64,000 nucleotides of DNA, from assembly GCA_021200995.1 (NCBI GenBank), contig JAJQFS010000083.1, positions 1-64,000 on the forward strand, read 5' to 3'. Below the pieces are notes generated by a model that was given only the letters and a program-made list of their open reading frames with translations, was not told the origin of the DNA and ran no database searches. The position numbers were made by a program, and so were the translations under genes. Position 1 is the first letter of the stretch. Every line of letters starts with the position of its first letter. Of this stretch, positions 25,117 to 34,714 are shown one piece after another. The stretch comes from Lachnospiraceae bacterium. Lineage in GTDB: Bacteria; Bacillota; Clostridia; Lachnospirales; Lachnospiraceae.

Positions 25117-25632
25117 ATGATCTATTTAAGACCCATGACAGAGGCGGATACGGACGATATCGTAGCCTGGCGCAATTCTCCCGGTGTGCGGCAGTCCTTT
25201 ATTTACCAGGAGAATTTTACTCCTGAGGGACACCTGCGCTGGCTGCACGAGGTCGTTGAGACCGGCCAGGCCGCTCAAATGATGATCTGTGAGGAAGGCA
25301 GCGGCAGAGCGCTTGGCAGCGTCTACATCCGGGACATCGACCATACGCACCACAAAGGGGAGTACGGGATTTTTCTGGGTACGGAGGAGGCCAGAGGCCG
25401 CGGAATTGGCACCGAGGCGGCAAAACTGATGATCGCCTACGGTTTTGAGAAGCTTCACCTGCACCGGATTTACCTGCGGGCGCTCGCGGGGAATGCCAGG
25501 GCGATCCGCAGCTATGAAAAGGCCGGATTTGTAAAAGAGGGCTTTTTAAAGGACGATGTATGCATTCACGGAGCCTATCAGGATATCGTGTGGATGGCGA
25601 TTGTGAGAGAGGATACCCATGAAGAAGATTAG
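25117..25632 (+). CDS. GNAT-family N-acetyltransferase, possibly PseH-like
   Basis: A 172-residue RimJ/RimL-type acetyltransferase with the acetyl-CoA loop RGRGIGTEAAKLM and the YEKAGFVKEG strand. Next to pseC and pseB the likely substrate is the 4-amino group of the UDP-altrosamine product, the PseH step. A start 36 bases upstream is in frame, but MIYLRPMTEAD is the normal family opening. It overlaps the next gene by 14 bases. The specific role is inferred from context; the fold is clear. Confidence 0.82.
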   Translation: MIYLRPMTEADTDDIVAWRNSPGVRQSFIYQENFTPEGHLRWLHEVVETGQAAQMMICEEGSGRALGSVYIRDIDHTHHKGEYGIFLGTEEARGRGIGTEAAKLMIAYGFEKLHLHRIYLRALAGNARAIRSYEKAGFVKEGFLKDDVCIHGAYQDIVWMAIVREDTHEED

Positions 25633-26677
25633 CTATGTAATACCCTGCTACCGCTCCGAGCATACGCTTGAGAAAGTGGTAGAGGAGATTATTCATACCA
25701 TGGACGGCATGCCGGAATATCTGTATGACATAGTCCTGGTCAATGACTGTTCTCCGGACAAAACCATTCAGGTGATAAAAAGCCTCTGCGCGCGGTATCC
25801 GTTTATTCAGGGCATTGACTTTGCCAGAAACTTCGGGCAGCATGCGGCGCTGATGGCGGGGCTGCGCCAGGCGGACGGCGATATCGTGATCTGCCTGGAT
25901 GACGACGGCCAGACGCCGGCCGATGAGGCGGGGAAGCTGATCGCCAAAATTGAGGAAGGGTATGACGCGGTTTATGCCGAGTACGAGCACAAGATGCACT
26001 CCACCTTCCGCAATCTCGGCAGCAAGGCCAACGAGCTGATGCTGCGGGCGCTTTTGGGCAAACCGAAGGAGCTGTATATCAGCAGTTATTTCGCGGTGCG
26101 GCGTTTCGTGGTGGAGGACATGATCCGCTATGAGAATTCCTATCCTTACGTGATCGGTCTGGTGCTCCGCGCTACCCGCAATATCGCCAATGTGAAGGTA
26201 ACACACCGGGAGCGCGAGGTGGGCTCAAGCGGCTATACCTTCAAAAAACTGGTGACGCTGTGGATTAACGGCTTTACCGCGTTCAGCGTTCAGCCGCTGC
26301 GGATCGCGACCTGTATCGGCGCGGGCTGCGCGGGCGTCGGCTTTATTTATGGCCTTTATACGATCATCAAACGGATTATCCTGCCGGACATTCCGGCCGG
26401 TTACAGTGCGTTGATGAGCGCTCTGATGTTTTTTGGCGGTATGATCATGGTGCTGTTGGGCATCCTGGGAGAGTATATCGGACGCATTTACATCAGCTTA
26501 AACAGCGCGCCGCAGTATGTGATCCGCGAGCGTTTTAACGCGGATGACGGACAGGCACAGCAGAAGGAAACAGAACAGGCTGTGCGTGAACAGCTTCGAA
26601 AGGAGTTGATGAGAAAACAACAGGACGCGGGAGTGCAGACAGAAACGGACAGGCAGCCGGGAGCGGATACGATATAA
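25619..26677 (+). CDS. ArnC/GtrB-like polyprenyl-phosphate glycosyltransferase (GT2)
   Basis: A 352-residue protein: ISYVIPCYRSEHTLEKVVEE, the FARNFGQHAALMAGLRQADG segment, metal site CLDDDGQTPADE and GSSGYTFKKLVTLWINGFTAFS before two membrane helices (about 232-256 and 263-290). This is the layout of ArnC-type enzymes that put an amino- or deoxysugar on undecaprenyl phosphate. Its position directly after pseC-pseB-GNAT suggests that it uses their sugar nucleotide, which is inference. A Gln-rich charged tail of about 45 residues follows the usual end. Confidence 0.85.
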   Translation: MKKISYVIPCYRSEHTLEKVVEEIIHTMDGMPEYLYDIVLVNDCSPDKTIQVIKSLCARYPFIQGIDFARNFGQHAALMAGLRQADGDIVICLDDDGQTPADEAGKLIAKIEEGYDAVYAEYEHKMHSTFRNLGSKANELMLRALLGKPKELYISSYFAVRRFVVEDMIRYENSYPYVIGLVLRATRNIANVKVTHREREVGSSGYTFKKLVTLWINGFTAFSVQPLRIATCIGAGCAGVGFIYGLYTIIKRIILPDIPAGYSALMSALMFFGGMIMVLLGILGEYIGRIYISLNSAPQYVIRERFNADDGQAQQKETEQAVREQLRKELMRKQQDAGVQTETDRQPGADTI

Positions 26678-26681
26678 ATCA

Positions 26682-28328
26682 ATGGAAAAACTGCGAAGTC
26701 ATATTTACAATCACATACGGTTTTACAGAGCACTTTTGATGGCTTTTCTGCCGCTTGTCTGCTGTGCAGTGCGCTGCCTTCTGACGGGGCACAGCATAGC
26801 GGACACATATCTGCCTGCTTCCGACTGGAACGATGAGCTGTTTTATTATAAACAGGTGGAGGGCATGCTGAAATACGGCTACCCATACGGCTACTTTGGC
26901 TTCAATGAAAGCCACGCGCAGGTGCTGTCCTTCGCGGCCTGGAGCCCGGTGCTTTTGTGGCCATGGCTGCTCTGGGGCATGATATTCGGCTGGAACCTGC
27001 TTTCTCCCGTTTACTGTAATATCTGCATGATGATGCTGGCGGTCTTCCTTTTTGTCTGGCTTACGAAAGCGGACAGAGGGCAGTGCGTCAGGATCGTGGT
27101 GCTTTTTACGCTCTTTCCGCTTTTTTCCAGATACATGATGTCGGTCATGCCGGAGGTTACCTGTTTCGCCATGTTGATTGTATTCTGGGGGCTCTCCTAC
27201 AGCTATTATCAGCAGGAAAATGCAGGAAAACTTGCAGGAATGTTTGCACTTTCCGCCATTATGACGCTTATGCGCCCATATCTGATCGTTTTCCTGGCAC
27301 TGCCCGTGCTGATCCTGATCTGGAAGAAAAAATGGGCTGGTCTTCTGGGCAGCCTTTGCATCGGGGGCGTCACAGGCGCTCTTTATATCTGCATCAACAG
27401 ACTTCTGGCGGCGGAGTATTTCACGGCGCTCTTTGATATGTCCTGGCTGACAAATTTTATCCGCCATGGCCTGGTGCAGGGCTTTCAGGAGCTGGTGGCC
27501 AAATTTACCTATAACTTTGCGGACTTTTTCCGTAACTGTTACCTGGGATTGACGAATGGGCTGGCGACAGGCGCGTTTTTTGTCGGCTTTCTGGTGATCA
27601 TGGCGCTGCTGCTGATTTACACAGTACGCTGCCTTTGCCGCAAAGACTGGAAAGAAAGCATCCTGTACGGCCATCTTTTCCTCAGCTTTTTTGCCATGTG
27701 GATGGCACTGCTTTTGATGTATAAAATGCAGGAGGGCAGCAAACACCTGCTTACCTTCATCGCGGTGGGCATCTTTGCGCTCTCCATGATGAAAGACAGT
27801 ACACCTGAAAAGTCCGAAGTATCTGAAAAATCCGCAAAAAGAAAACGCCTGGTCTGTTTTCGGAAGTGCTTTGCCTCCCACTGGCAGATTCTTGTCTGCG
27901 GGCTGGCTTTTGTATATCTGTATTTCTTCATGGCGACGGAAGCGGATTCGTATGATTATCAGCTGTGTTTTAAAACGGAGGAACTGGCACAGGAGATTGA
28001 CAGCGCCGCTGCGCAGATGGCGGAAAATATGTCCCTGCAGACAGACGATGTCCCCAGCTTTGACAATGACGTTATCTGGGTTACCGCAGACTATTCTGTG
28101 GATGGCGAAGAATGGCTGGTGACAGATTATCAGATTCTGTACAGCCTGCCTGCCGGATTTGGCATCAACTGTTGTTACGCGAGCCATGTGACGACTAATT
28201 TTGACACGCTGCAGAGCAAATATCTTTGTACAGCTGTGGGCGGCACCATCGATCAGCTGTGCCGGGAGCGGGGACTGACTGTGGTTGCCGAAGGCCTGAA
28301 TGCCGTCATATACCAGTTGAGGGAGTGA
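26682..28328 (+). CDS. Large polytopic membrane protein, probable GT-C type transferase
   Basis: A 548-residue protein with about eleven membrane helices. The first extracellular loop has DWNDELFYYKQVEGMLKYG (about 47-65), an acidic motif in the place expected for GT-C glycosyltransferases that use polyprenyl-phosphate sugars. A soluble domain from about 430 to the end shows strand-like VIWVTADYSVDG and ends in VVAEGLNAVIYQLRE. It follows an ArnC-like enzyme by 4 bases, which would supply its lipid-linked donor. No exact family recognised. Confidence 0.6.
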   Translation: MEKLRSHIYNHIRFYRALLMAFLPLVCCAVRCLLTGHSIADTYLPASDWNDELFYYKQVEGMLKYGYPYGYFGFNESHAQVLSFAAWSPVLLWPWLLWGMIFGWNLLSPVYCNICMMMLAVFLFVWLTKADRGQCVRIVVLFTLFPLFSRYMMSVMPEVTCFAMLIVFWGLSYSYYQQENAGKLAGMFALSAIMTLMRPYLIVFLALPVLILIWKKKWAGLLGSLCIGGVTGALYICINRLLAAEYFTALFDMSWLTNFIRHGLVQGFQELVAKFTYNFADFFRNCYLGLTNGLATGAFFVGFLVIMALLLIYTVRCLCRKDWKESILYGHLFLSFFAMWMALLLMYKMQEGSKHLLTFIAVGIFALSMMKDSTPEKSEVSEKSAKRKRLVCFRKCFASHWQILVCGLAFVYLYFFMATEADSYDYQLCFKTEELAQEIDSAAAQMAENMSLQTDDVPSFDNDVIWVTADYSVDGEEWLVTDYQILYSLPAGFGINCCYASHVTTNFDTLQSKYLCTAVGGTIDQLCRERGLTVVAEGLNAVIYQLRE

Positions 28329-28329
28329 A

Positions 28330-29538
28330 ATGAACAGTAAAAAAGACAGAATCTGGTTGTGCTTTGGAGTTTTAGTATCACTTTTGATTGCGGTGTCCAT
28401 GCTGGTACTGGGTCATAAGCAGGCGCTTTTTCTCTTTGAGGGGAAAACATGGTATTCCGACAGCTGGTCGTATATCCCCAAAATCCTTGGCATAGAGGAA
28501 GGCGCGTCTACGCCGTATCCGATTATGTTTATTCTGGGAAGAATCTTTACAGGGTTTCTCGGGGCGGAATGGGGACTGGCTGTTGTGCTCGCGCTGCTGC
28601 AGTTTTTAAGCTATTGGGGTGTGTACTATTATTTTCATAAGTATCTCTCGGCTTCCCGAACATTAACGGTTCCGGAGAGCTTTGCATTAAGTGTGACGGT
28701 ATGCGGCCTGTTTTTTTATTCCATGATTTATTCGGACGAGTTTGTGAAATGGGGCATCCCGAACCATTATCTCGGGGTTTATTCGCCGAATCCGTTTCAT
28801 AATGCCACTTATATCGCGGCCAGACCTTTTACGATTCTGGCGTTTTTTGCCTTTGCGGAGCTGCTGGATGAGTATGAGGAGAAACTCAATGTTCCCAAAA
28901 TGGTCTGGTTTTCCGTTGTATTGCTTCTCGCAACCATGACCAAACCGAGTTTTACCCTGATTTTTGTCACGCTGGCCTGTCTTGTGATGCTGGGCAAGCT
29001 GGTGATGGCGAGGTTTTCCAACTTTAAAAATACGTTTTTTCTGGGGTGCGCGTTTATTCCGACCCTTCTGGACCTGCTGTATCAGTACAGCGATGTCTTT
29101 ACGGGAACGGATCTGGAAGGGGAAGCGGCGGGAATCGGGATCGAATATATGAAGGTGTGGGGACTGGAAAGCTACAATCACTGGCTGGCCGTGCTGTTAG
29201 TTCTGCTGTTCCCGCTTGTGGTGCTGATTTTTCACTGCCGCGACCTGCTGAAGAATGCCCTGTATCGTCTTGGATGGGGGCTGTATGCCATCGGATTGCT
29301 GACGTTTGTCTTTTTATATGAAAAGGGGTACAGGGTGGATCACGCCAATTTTGCCTGGGGCTATATGGCGGGTCTGTTTTTTGTGGTGATGGTTTCCGTA
29401 CTGGTTATGCTGCAGGATTCCGTTGGAAAAAAGGGAAAACTTTGGCAAAGGGCGCTCATGTGGCTGGCGTTTGCCGTGCATGTGTGCTATGGCGTCGCGT
29501 ATTTTAAATGGATTTTGGACGGCAATTATTACGTTTGA
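28330..29538 (+). CDS. Polytopic membrane protein, unknown function
   Basis: A 402-residue protein with about ten membrane helices. The first loop (FEGKTWYSDSWSYIPKILG, about 37-55) carries an acidic pair, as in GT-C type proteins. NPFHNATYIAARPFTIL lies in a later loop. No extended soluble domain is present. One base separates it from the previous gene. It could be a transferase or a polymerase-like partner; I do not recognise a family with certainty. Confidence 0.6.
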   Translation: MNSKKDRIWLCFGVLVSLLIAVSMLVLGHKQALFLFEGKTWYSDSWSYIPKILGIEEGASTPYPIMFILGRIFTGFLGAEWGLAVVLALLQFLSYWGVYYYFHKYLSASRTLTVPESFALSVTVCGLFFYSMIYSDEFVKWGIPNHYLGVYSPNPFHNATYIAARPFTILAFFAFAELLDEYEEKLNVPKMVWFSVVLLLATMTKPSFTLIFVTLACLVMLGKLVMARFSNFKNTFFLGCAFIPTLLDLLYQYSDVFTGTDLEGEAAGIGIEYMKVWGLESYNHWLAVLLVLLFPLVVLIFHCRDLLKNALYRLGWGLYAIGLLTFVFLYEKGYRVDHANFAWGYMAGLFFVVMVSVLVMLQDSVGKKGKLWQRALMWLAFAVHVCYGVAYFKWILDGNYYV

Positions 29539-29573
29539 ACGGGTAGACCGCTTTGTTGTGACAGGAATCAGAT

Positions 29574-31331
29574 ATGAAAAAAATACTGGATAAATTAAAG
29601 GTAATACTGGACAGCAAACAGAAAGCGCGGATGAAGCTTCTCGTGGTGCTGATGGTCATCGGCGCGCTCCTGGAGACGGTCAGCATCGCTCTGGTGCTGC
29701 CGATCGCCACAGTTTTGCTCAACCAGGACAGCGTCAACGGGGACGGTCTGACGGCGTGGCTGTATCATCTGTTTGGCTTTACAAGTGTCAACAGCTTCGC
29801 CATCTTTCTGTTGTTCTGTCTGCTGATCGCTTTCATTGTCAAAAATACGTTTTTGTTTTTTGAGACCAGAATGCAGTTAAATTTTGTCTATGACAACCAG
29901 TTTGAGACATCGCGCAAAATGATGATCAACTTCATGAAGCGCCCCTATGAGTATTACCTCAACGCCGAGACCGCGGTCATACAGAGAAGCATTACCTCTG
30001 ACGTCAATAACATGTACGCCATGGTGCTCTCCATTCTGCAGCTGATGAGCGAAGTTGTGGTGGCGGTCTGTATGGGGATCTATCTGGTCTGGCAGGATCC
30101 GATTATGTGCGTGACCATCGGCGGGCTTTTAATTATTCTGCTTCTGGTCATCAGGGTGGTGCTCAAGCCGATCATGGTGCGGACAGGCAAGGAGAACCAG
30201 GACTACTACGCGGGCTTATTCAAATGGATTAACCAGGCGGTGACCGGCATCAAGGAGATCAAGATTGCCAATAAGGAGAGCTACTTCATCCATGAATACG
30301 CGAAGTGCGGCAACGGCTATGTGAAGGCGGTAAAAAAGTCCACTCTCTTAAATTCGACCCCCAGACTTTTGATTGAGACGGTGGTCATTGCCGGTTTTGT
30401 GCTTTATATGTTCGTCTCTTTTCGGATCGGCCGTGGGACGGAGCAGATTGTAGCCAGTGTGTCTGCTTTCGCGGTAGCCGCCATGAAGCTTTTGCCCAGC
30501 GCCAACCGTATCAATAACTACATGACCAATATTTCCTATTTCGAGCCCTTCTTTTTCGGCGCGAGCGACAATCTGCAGGCGGACATCAGCGACAAGTCCA
30601 TCGTCTATGACGCGGACGCCTATACCGGCCTGGAGGTCGTGGAAAAGCTGCCCGTGAAGAAAAACATCCTGATGCGGGATGTCAACTATAAATATCCCAA
30701 CACGGACGTTTATATTTTCGAGCATATGGATATGGAAATTCCCATCGGAAAGTCTGTGGGCATCGTGGGAACCTCCGGCGCCGGCAAGACGACAGTGGTG
30801 GATATCATGCTTGGCCTTCTGGAGATGGAGAGCGGGAAAGTTCTCACGGACGGTGTGGACGTCAATCTGCCGGAAAATTACCAGAGATGGCTTGCCAACG
30901 TCGGCTATATTCCGCAGACGATTTTCATGCTGGATTCCAATATCCGCGAGAACGTGGCGTTCGGCGTGCCCAGGGAGAGTATTTCAGAGGAACAGGTCTG
31001 GGCGGCACTCCATGACGCACAGCTGGATACCTTTGTGCGGGGACTGCCTCAGGGACTGGATACGGAGATCGGGGAGCGGGGCATCCGCTTAAGCGGCGGC
31101 CAGCGACAGAGAATCGGAATCGCGCGGGCACTGTTCTGGGATCCGGAGGTTCTGGTTCTGGACGAGGCGACCTCCGCCCTCGACAATGACACGGAAGCGG
31201 CCATTATGGAGTCCATCAATCACCTGCACGGCAAAAAGACGCTGTTGATTATCGCGCACAGACTGCAGACGATTGAAAAATGCGATATGATTTACCGGAT
31301 TCAGGACGGGAAGGCGGTAAGGGAGAGGTAA
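29574..31331 (+). CDS. ABC half-transporter with fused ATPase (PglK/MsbA-like flippase)
   Basis: A 585-residue exporter-type ABC protein with six membrane helices in the first 330 residues and a complete ATPase: Walker A VGTSGAGKTT (about 402-411), Q-loop YIPQTIF, signature RLSGGQRQRIG, Walker B VLVLDEATSALD and switch IIAHRLQT. In this setting the best guess is flipping of a lipid-linked oligosaccharide, as PglK does in Campylobacter. No Wzx-type flippase is seen in the locus, which supports that reading. MsbA-like lipid export or peptide export cannot be excluded. Confidence 0.82.
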   Translation: MKKILDKLKVILDSKQKARMKLLVVLMVIGALLETVSIALVLPIATVLLNQDSVNGDGLTAWLYHLFGFTSVNSFAIFLLFCLLIAFIVKNTFLFFETRMQLNFVYDNQFETSRKMMINFMKRPYEYYLNAETAVIQRSITSDVNNMYAMVLSILQLMSEVVVAVCMGIYLVWQDPIMCVTIGGLLIILLLVIRVVLKPIMVRTGKENQDYYAGLFKWINQAVTGIKEIKIANKESYFIHEYAKCGNGYVKAVKKSTLLNSTPRLLIETVVIAGFVLYMFVSFRIGRGTEQIVASVSAFAVAAMKLLPSANRINNYMTNISYFEPFFFGASDNLQADISDKSIVYDADAYTGLEVVEKLPVKKNILMRDVNYKYPNTDVYIFEHMDMEIPIGKSVGIVGTSGAGKTTVVDIMLGLLEMESGKVLTDGVDVNLPENYQRWLANVGYIPQTIFMLDSNIRENVAFGVPRESISEEQVWAALHDAQLDTFVRGLPQGLDTEIGERGIRLSGGQRQRIGIARALFWDPEVLVLDEATSALDNDTEAAIMESINHLHGKKTLLIIAHRLQTIEKCDMIYRIQDGKAVRER

Positions 31332-32159
31332 ATGAGGAGAAAGAAATCAGAATGGTTTTTACTGCTGATGGGCGCCGCCTGCTTTGCGGCGGTGATCTTT
31401 CTCTGGCTTATGAGTAAAATAAGCTGGTCAGGGACGGGACATGAGGTTGTCCTCATGGGAGACAGTGTGGTCGGAAATCAGTTTCACAACGGAGATGCGG
31501 TGGATGTCGTATTGAGCGAAAAGACAGGGCTGGAGGTGTGTAACCTGGCTTTTGGCGGCAGCAGCGTGGTGCCGTACAATGAGGAGCTGTGGGAATCTCT
31601 GGGAAGTGAGGCCTTCGGCTTTGAAGCGCTTGTCAACGCCATCGTCTCCAGAGATTTTTCCGCGCAGGATTCGGCGATCGAGAGAAACTCCACGCTGGAA
31701 TATTTTCCCGAACGGCTTACGAATCTGGAGCAGACGGACTTTTCTCAGGTAGATATTCTGGTGATCTGCTTTGGGACCAATGATTATGCCAATCAGGTAT
31801 CTCCGGATATCTTTGAGGAGGTGCTTGGCGACAGCGTCGGAAAGCTTCAGGCGGCGTTCCCCGCGCTTACCATCTATATTTCCTCTCCGGTCTATAATTA
31901 TCTGACCAGGGATGGAGAGCAGATTTTCTGCGACAGCGGCGAGTGGGGTGAGTATTTGCTGGAAGAGTATGTGCTCTGTCAGGAGCGCGTCGCGAAGCAA
32001 TACGGCGTCGGCTTTATTGATAATTATCATGACAGCGTCATTAACGCGGAGACGGTTTACGAATACACGATTTACGGGGATGGAATGCACCTGGAAGAGG
32101 AAGGAAGGGATGTGCTGACAGACGCGATCTCTGCGGCGATCCTTAAGGACTTAGAGTGA
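31332..32159 (+). CDS. Membrane-anchored SGNH/GDSL hydrolase
   Basis: A 275-residue protein with one N-terminal helix (about 9-28) and an extracellular SGNH domain. All four blocks are visible: VLMGDSVVGNQ (Ser), LAFGGSSV (Gly), ICFGTNDYANQ (Asn) and YGDGMHLEEEG (Asp and His). It probably removes O-acetyl or other acyl groups from the exported glycan. The ATG directly follows the ABC gene stop. A decayed paralogue lies at 42455-43441. Confidence 0.85.
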   Translation: MRRKKSEWFLLLMGAACFAAVIFLWLMSKISWSGTGHEVVLMGDSVVGNQFHNGDAVDVVLSEKTGLEVCNLAFGGSSVVPYNEELWESLGSEAFGFEALVNAIVSRDFSAQDSAIERNSTLEYFPERLTNLEQTDFSQVDILVICFGTNDYANQVSPDIFEEVLGDSVGKLQAAFPALTIYISSPVYNYLTRDGEQIFCDSGEWGEYLLEEYVLCQERVAKQYGVGFIDNYHDSVINAETVYEYTIYGDGMHLEEEGRDVLTDAISAAILKDLE

Positions 32160-32218
32160 ACGGCAAAGCCGTTTCCGACAGGAGCAACAGTATCAAAAAG
32201 AACAAAGAAGGGAGCGGC

Positions 32219-33760
32219 ATGTCCGTAGAAGCTTTTTTCTTGAAAATAAAACAGAAGATTTCCAGGCGGGACACCATGATTTTCCTGGCGGCGTTTATCG
32301 CGGGGCTGGCCGCGCATCTGCGCGTTTTTGTGAGCGATATTCCCAACCATGACGGCTTGTCGGGCATTGATTTTGACCAGAATATGATTACCTCCGGACG
32401 GTGGTTTCTGACGGTGGCCTGTCATATTTCCACGGACTATACCCTGCCGTGGGTGATCGGCCTGCTTTCGCTGCTTTATCTTGGTGTGGTGGCTGTCGTT
32501 CTCTGCCGTTTTTTTCACTTAAAGCATGCTTACAGTGGGGTGCTGATTGCCGCGCTGCTGGCGGTTTATCCGTCGTTAAGCTCCAATTTTGCCTATATTT
32601 TCACGGCGGACGGTTATATGCTGGCACTGCTTCTGGCGGTTTGCGCGGTATACATGGTGGAGAGATCGAAGAGGGGCTTTCTCATCGGCGGCCTGCTCTT
32701 AGGCTTTTCCATGGGAATTTACCAGGCTTATCTGGCGTTTGCCATGGTGCTGGCGCTGTACGGCGTCTGCAGGGGCTGGTTTTTTGCAAAAGATACAAAA
32801 GAGAATCTGCGCCTGACAGCCCGCTATGTAGGCATGGGCGTCATCGGGGCGGTATTTTATTATCTGATGCTGCAGATTTTGCTGAAGATACAGAACACCT
32901 CCCTCTCCGGCTATCAGGGGATCGGCAGCGGTTCATCACAGGGAATCGGCAGTATTCTCATCAACGTATATCAGGATTTTGCGGTACACACCCTGAAAGG
33001 CAATATTCTGGCGCAGAATACCGCGGTGCTGGCGGTGGCGGCGCTTTTGCTGCTGGCGGCGGCCTTTACGCTGGCGGTCGCCTTCGTCCGGGCGGGGAGC
33101 CTGAAGAATCCCTTAAGTCTGCTATGTCTGCTGGCGGCGGTGGTTTTGCTGCCGGTCTGCTTCAATGTGATGCTGATCATCTCGCCGGAGGTGACTTATC
33201 ACTCCCTGATGCGTTATCAGTGGGTGCTTCTGTTAGTCTGTGCCGTGGCGGTGATTGACAGACTGGGAGAGACGCTTCCCATGAAAAAGGCGGCCTGTGC
33301 CCTTCCCTGGATGTGTGTGCTGAGCGCCGCGGTCATGATTTTTTCGTATATTCTGACCTGCAACGTGGCGTATTTTAATCTGGAAAAGAAATGGACCAAA
33401 ACGTACAGCTACTGCCTGCGTCTTTTAGACCGCATCGAGCAGATGGAGGGCTATACCTATGATATGCCCATTGCCATGATCGGCGTGGTCAGTGAGGATA
33501 CCTTTCCCAGTACCGACTTGACTGTGGGCGTGACGGATTCGCTTCTGGGGATCAGCGGCGATTATCTGGTGTATACGGCGCAGAACTATCAGGATTTCTG
33601 GGAGTATTATTTTGGCGTCACGGTGCAGCTGGTGGACAGCGGCGACATCGTGGACATTTATAATTCGGAGGAATATCAGGCACTGGATCCCTTCCCGGCC
33701 GAAAACTGCATGGTGATTGTGGACGGTGTGCTGTATGTCAAGACGGAGAATAAGGAGTAG
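32219..33760 (+). CDS. GtrII-like glucosyltransferase-domain membrane protein
   Basis: A 513-residue polytopic protein. GLSGIDFDQNMITSGRWFLT in the first loop, with acidic residues and the GRW motif, is characteristic of GtrII-type enzymes, which add sugars from undecaprenyl phosphate to surface glycans. About ten helices follow, then a soluble tail of about 110 residues. AAGGGAG lies 5 bases before the ATG at 32219. A GTG at 32156 overlapping the previous stop is an alternative start that would add 21 residues. The next gene encodes a GtrB-type partner. Confidence 0.75.
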   Translation: MSVEAFFLKIKQKISRRDTMIFLAAFIAGLAAHLRVFVSDIPNHDGLSGIDFDQNMITSGRWFLTVACHISTDYTLPWVIGLLSLLYLGVVAVVLCRFFHLKHAYSGVLIAALLAVYPSLSSNFAYIFTADGYMLALLLAVCAVYMVERSKRGFLIGGLLLGFSMGIYQAYLAFAMVLALYGVCRGWFFAKDTKENLRLTARYVGMGVIGAVFYYLMLQILLKIQNTSLSGYQGIGSGSSQGIGSILINVYQDFAVHTLKGNILAQNTAVLAVAALLLLAAAFTLAVAFVRAGSLKNPLSLLCLLAAVVLLPVCFNVMLIISPEVTYHSLMRYQWVLLLVCAVAVIDRLGETLPMKKAACALPWMCVLSAAVMIFSYILTCNVAYFNLEKKWTKTYSYCLRLLDRIEQMEGYTYDMPIAMIGVVSEDTFPSTDLTVGVTDSLLGISGDYLVYTAQNYQDFWEYYFGVTVQLVDSGDIVDIYNSEEYQALDPFPAENCMVIVDGVLYVKTENKE

Positions 33761-33763
33761 GCC

Positions 33764-34714
33764 ATGGCTTTATTATCGATCATTGTTCCTTCCTATAATG
33801 AAGAGGCCAATATTTTAAATACGGCGGACCGCCTGACAGAAGTGCTTACAAAGGCGGAGATTCCCTTTGAGATTGTCTTTGTCAGCGATGGCTCCAGGGA
33901 CGGCACATATACAAAAATCCGCGAGGCGGCCGCTCGGGATGAACGGATAAACGGCATTGAGTTCAGCCGCAATTTCGGCAAGGAGGCGGCGATTTTCGCG
34001 GGACTGAAGCAGGCGAAAGGAAACTGCTGCGTTGTGATGGACTGTGACCTGCAGCATCCGCCGGAGGTCATTCCCGAAATGTTCGGGCTCTGGCAGCAGG
34101 GCTACGACATCGTGGAGGGGATCAAAAGCGACAGGGGTGAGGAGAGCGGTCTTCATAAGCTGTTCGCGAATCTCTTTTACGGCGTCATGAGCAGGCTGAT
34201 GAAAATGGATATGAAGGATACCTCTGATTTTAAGCTGCTGGATCGAAAGGTCATGGATGTGCTGCTGGGTCTGACGGAGCGGAATACCTTTTTCCGCGCG
34301 CTGACCTTCTGGGCGGGCTTCTCTTCCACGAGCGTCAGCTATGAGGTGCAGGAGCGTGCCTTTGGCAAGAGCAAGTGGAGCTTCTGGGGACTGATGAAAT
34401 ACGCAGTGAGTAATACCACATCCTTTACCACCGCGCCTCTGCAGATGGTGACGGCAGCGGGGATTGTTTTTATCGCGGCGGCTCTGATCCTGGGAATTCA
34501 GACATTGTTTAATTATTTCACACACGCCGCGGTGGAGGGCTTTACCACGGTGATTCTGCTGATTCTGATTGTGGGAGGCCTGCTGATGGTCAGCATGGGT
34601 GTGATCGGGCATTATATCGCCAGGATCTATGAGGAAGTTAAGGGGCGGCCGCGTTATGTCATTGCGAAGGACACCCGAAAGGAGCGCGCGGCGCATGAAA
34701 AAGAGACAGAGTAA
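33764..34714 (+). CDS. GtrB-like polyprenyl-phosphate glycosyltransferase (GT2)
   Basis: A 316-residue GT2 enzyme with LSIIVPSYNEEANILN, VSDGSRDGTYTKI, FSRNFGKEAAIFAGLKQAKG, metal site MDCDLQHPPEVIPEM and FGKSKWSFWGLMKYAVS, followed by two helices (about 228-252 and 262-288). It is closely similar in layout to the protein at 9719-10648. It would make the undecaprenyl-phosphate sugar used by the GtrII-like neighbour 3 bases upstream, as in phage-type gtr clusters, though no GtrA flippase is seen. Confidence 0.88.
   Translation: MALLSIIVPSYNEEANILNTADRLTEVLTKAEIPFEIVFVSDGSRDGTYTKIREAAARDERINGIEFSRNFGKEAAIFAGLKQAKGNCCVVMDCDLQHPPEVIPEMFGLWQQGYDIVEGIKSDRGEESGLHKLFANLFYGVMSRLMKMDMKDTSDFKLLDRKVMDVLLGLTERNTFFRALTFWAGFSSTSVSYEVQERAFGKSKWSFWGLMKYAVSNTTSFTTAPLQMVTAAGIVFIAAALILGIQTLFNYFTHAAVEGFTTVILLILIVGGLLMVSMGVIGHYIARIYEEVKGRPRYVIAKDTRKERAAHEKETE

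Noticed and set aside
25117..26677. Reading the locus as a bacillosamine (PglF/E/D) pathway because a PglK-like gene is nearby
   Set aside because: The dehydratase is the short soluble PseB type and the aminotransferase has PseC features; no long membrane PglF or PglD-type acetyltransferase is present.
26679..28400. Very long open frame opposite the polytopic gene at 26682-28328
   Set aside because: It is antisense to a clear membrane protein, is rich in His, Gln and Lys as antisense frames of hydrophobic genes are, and has no family features.
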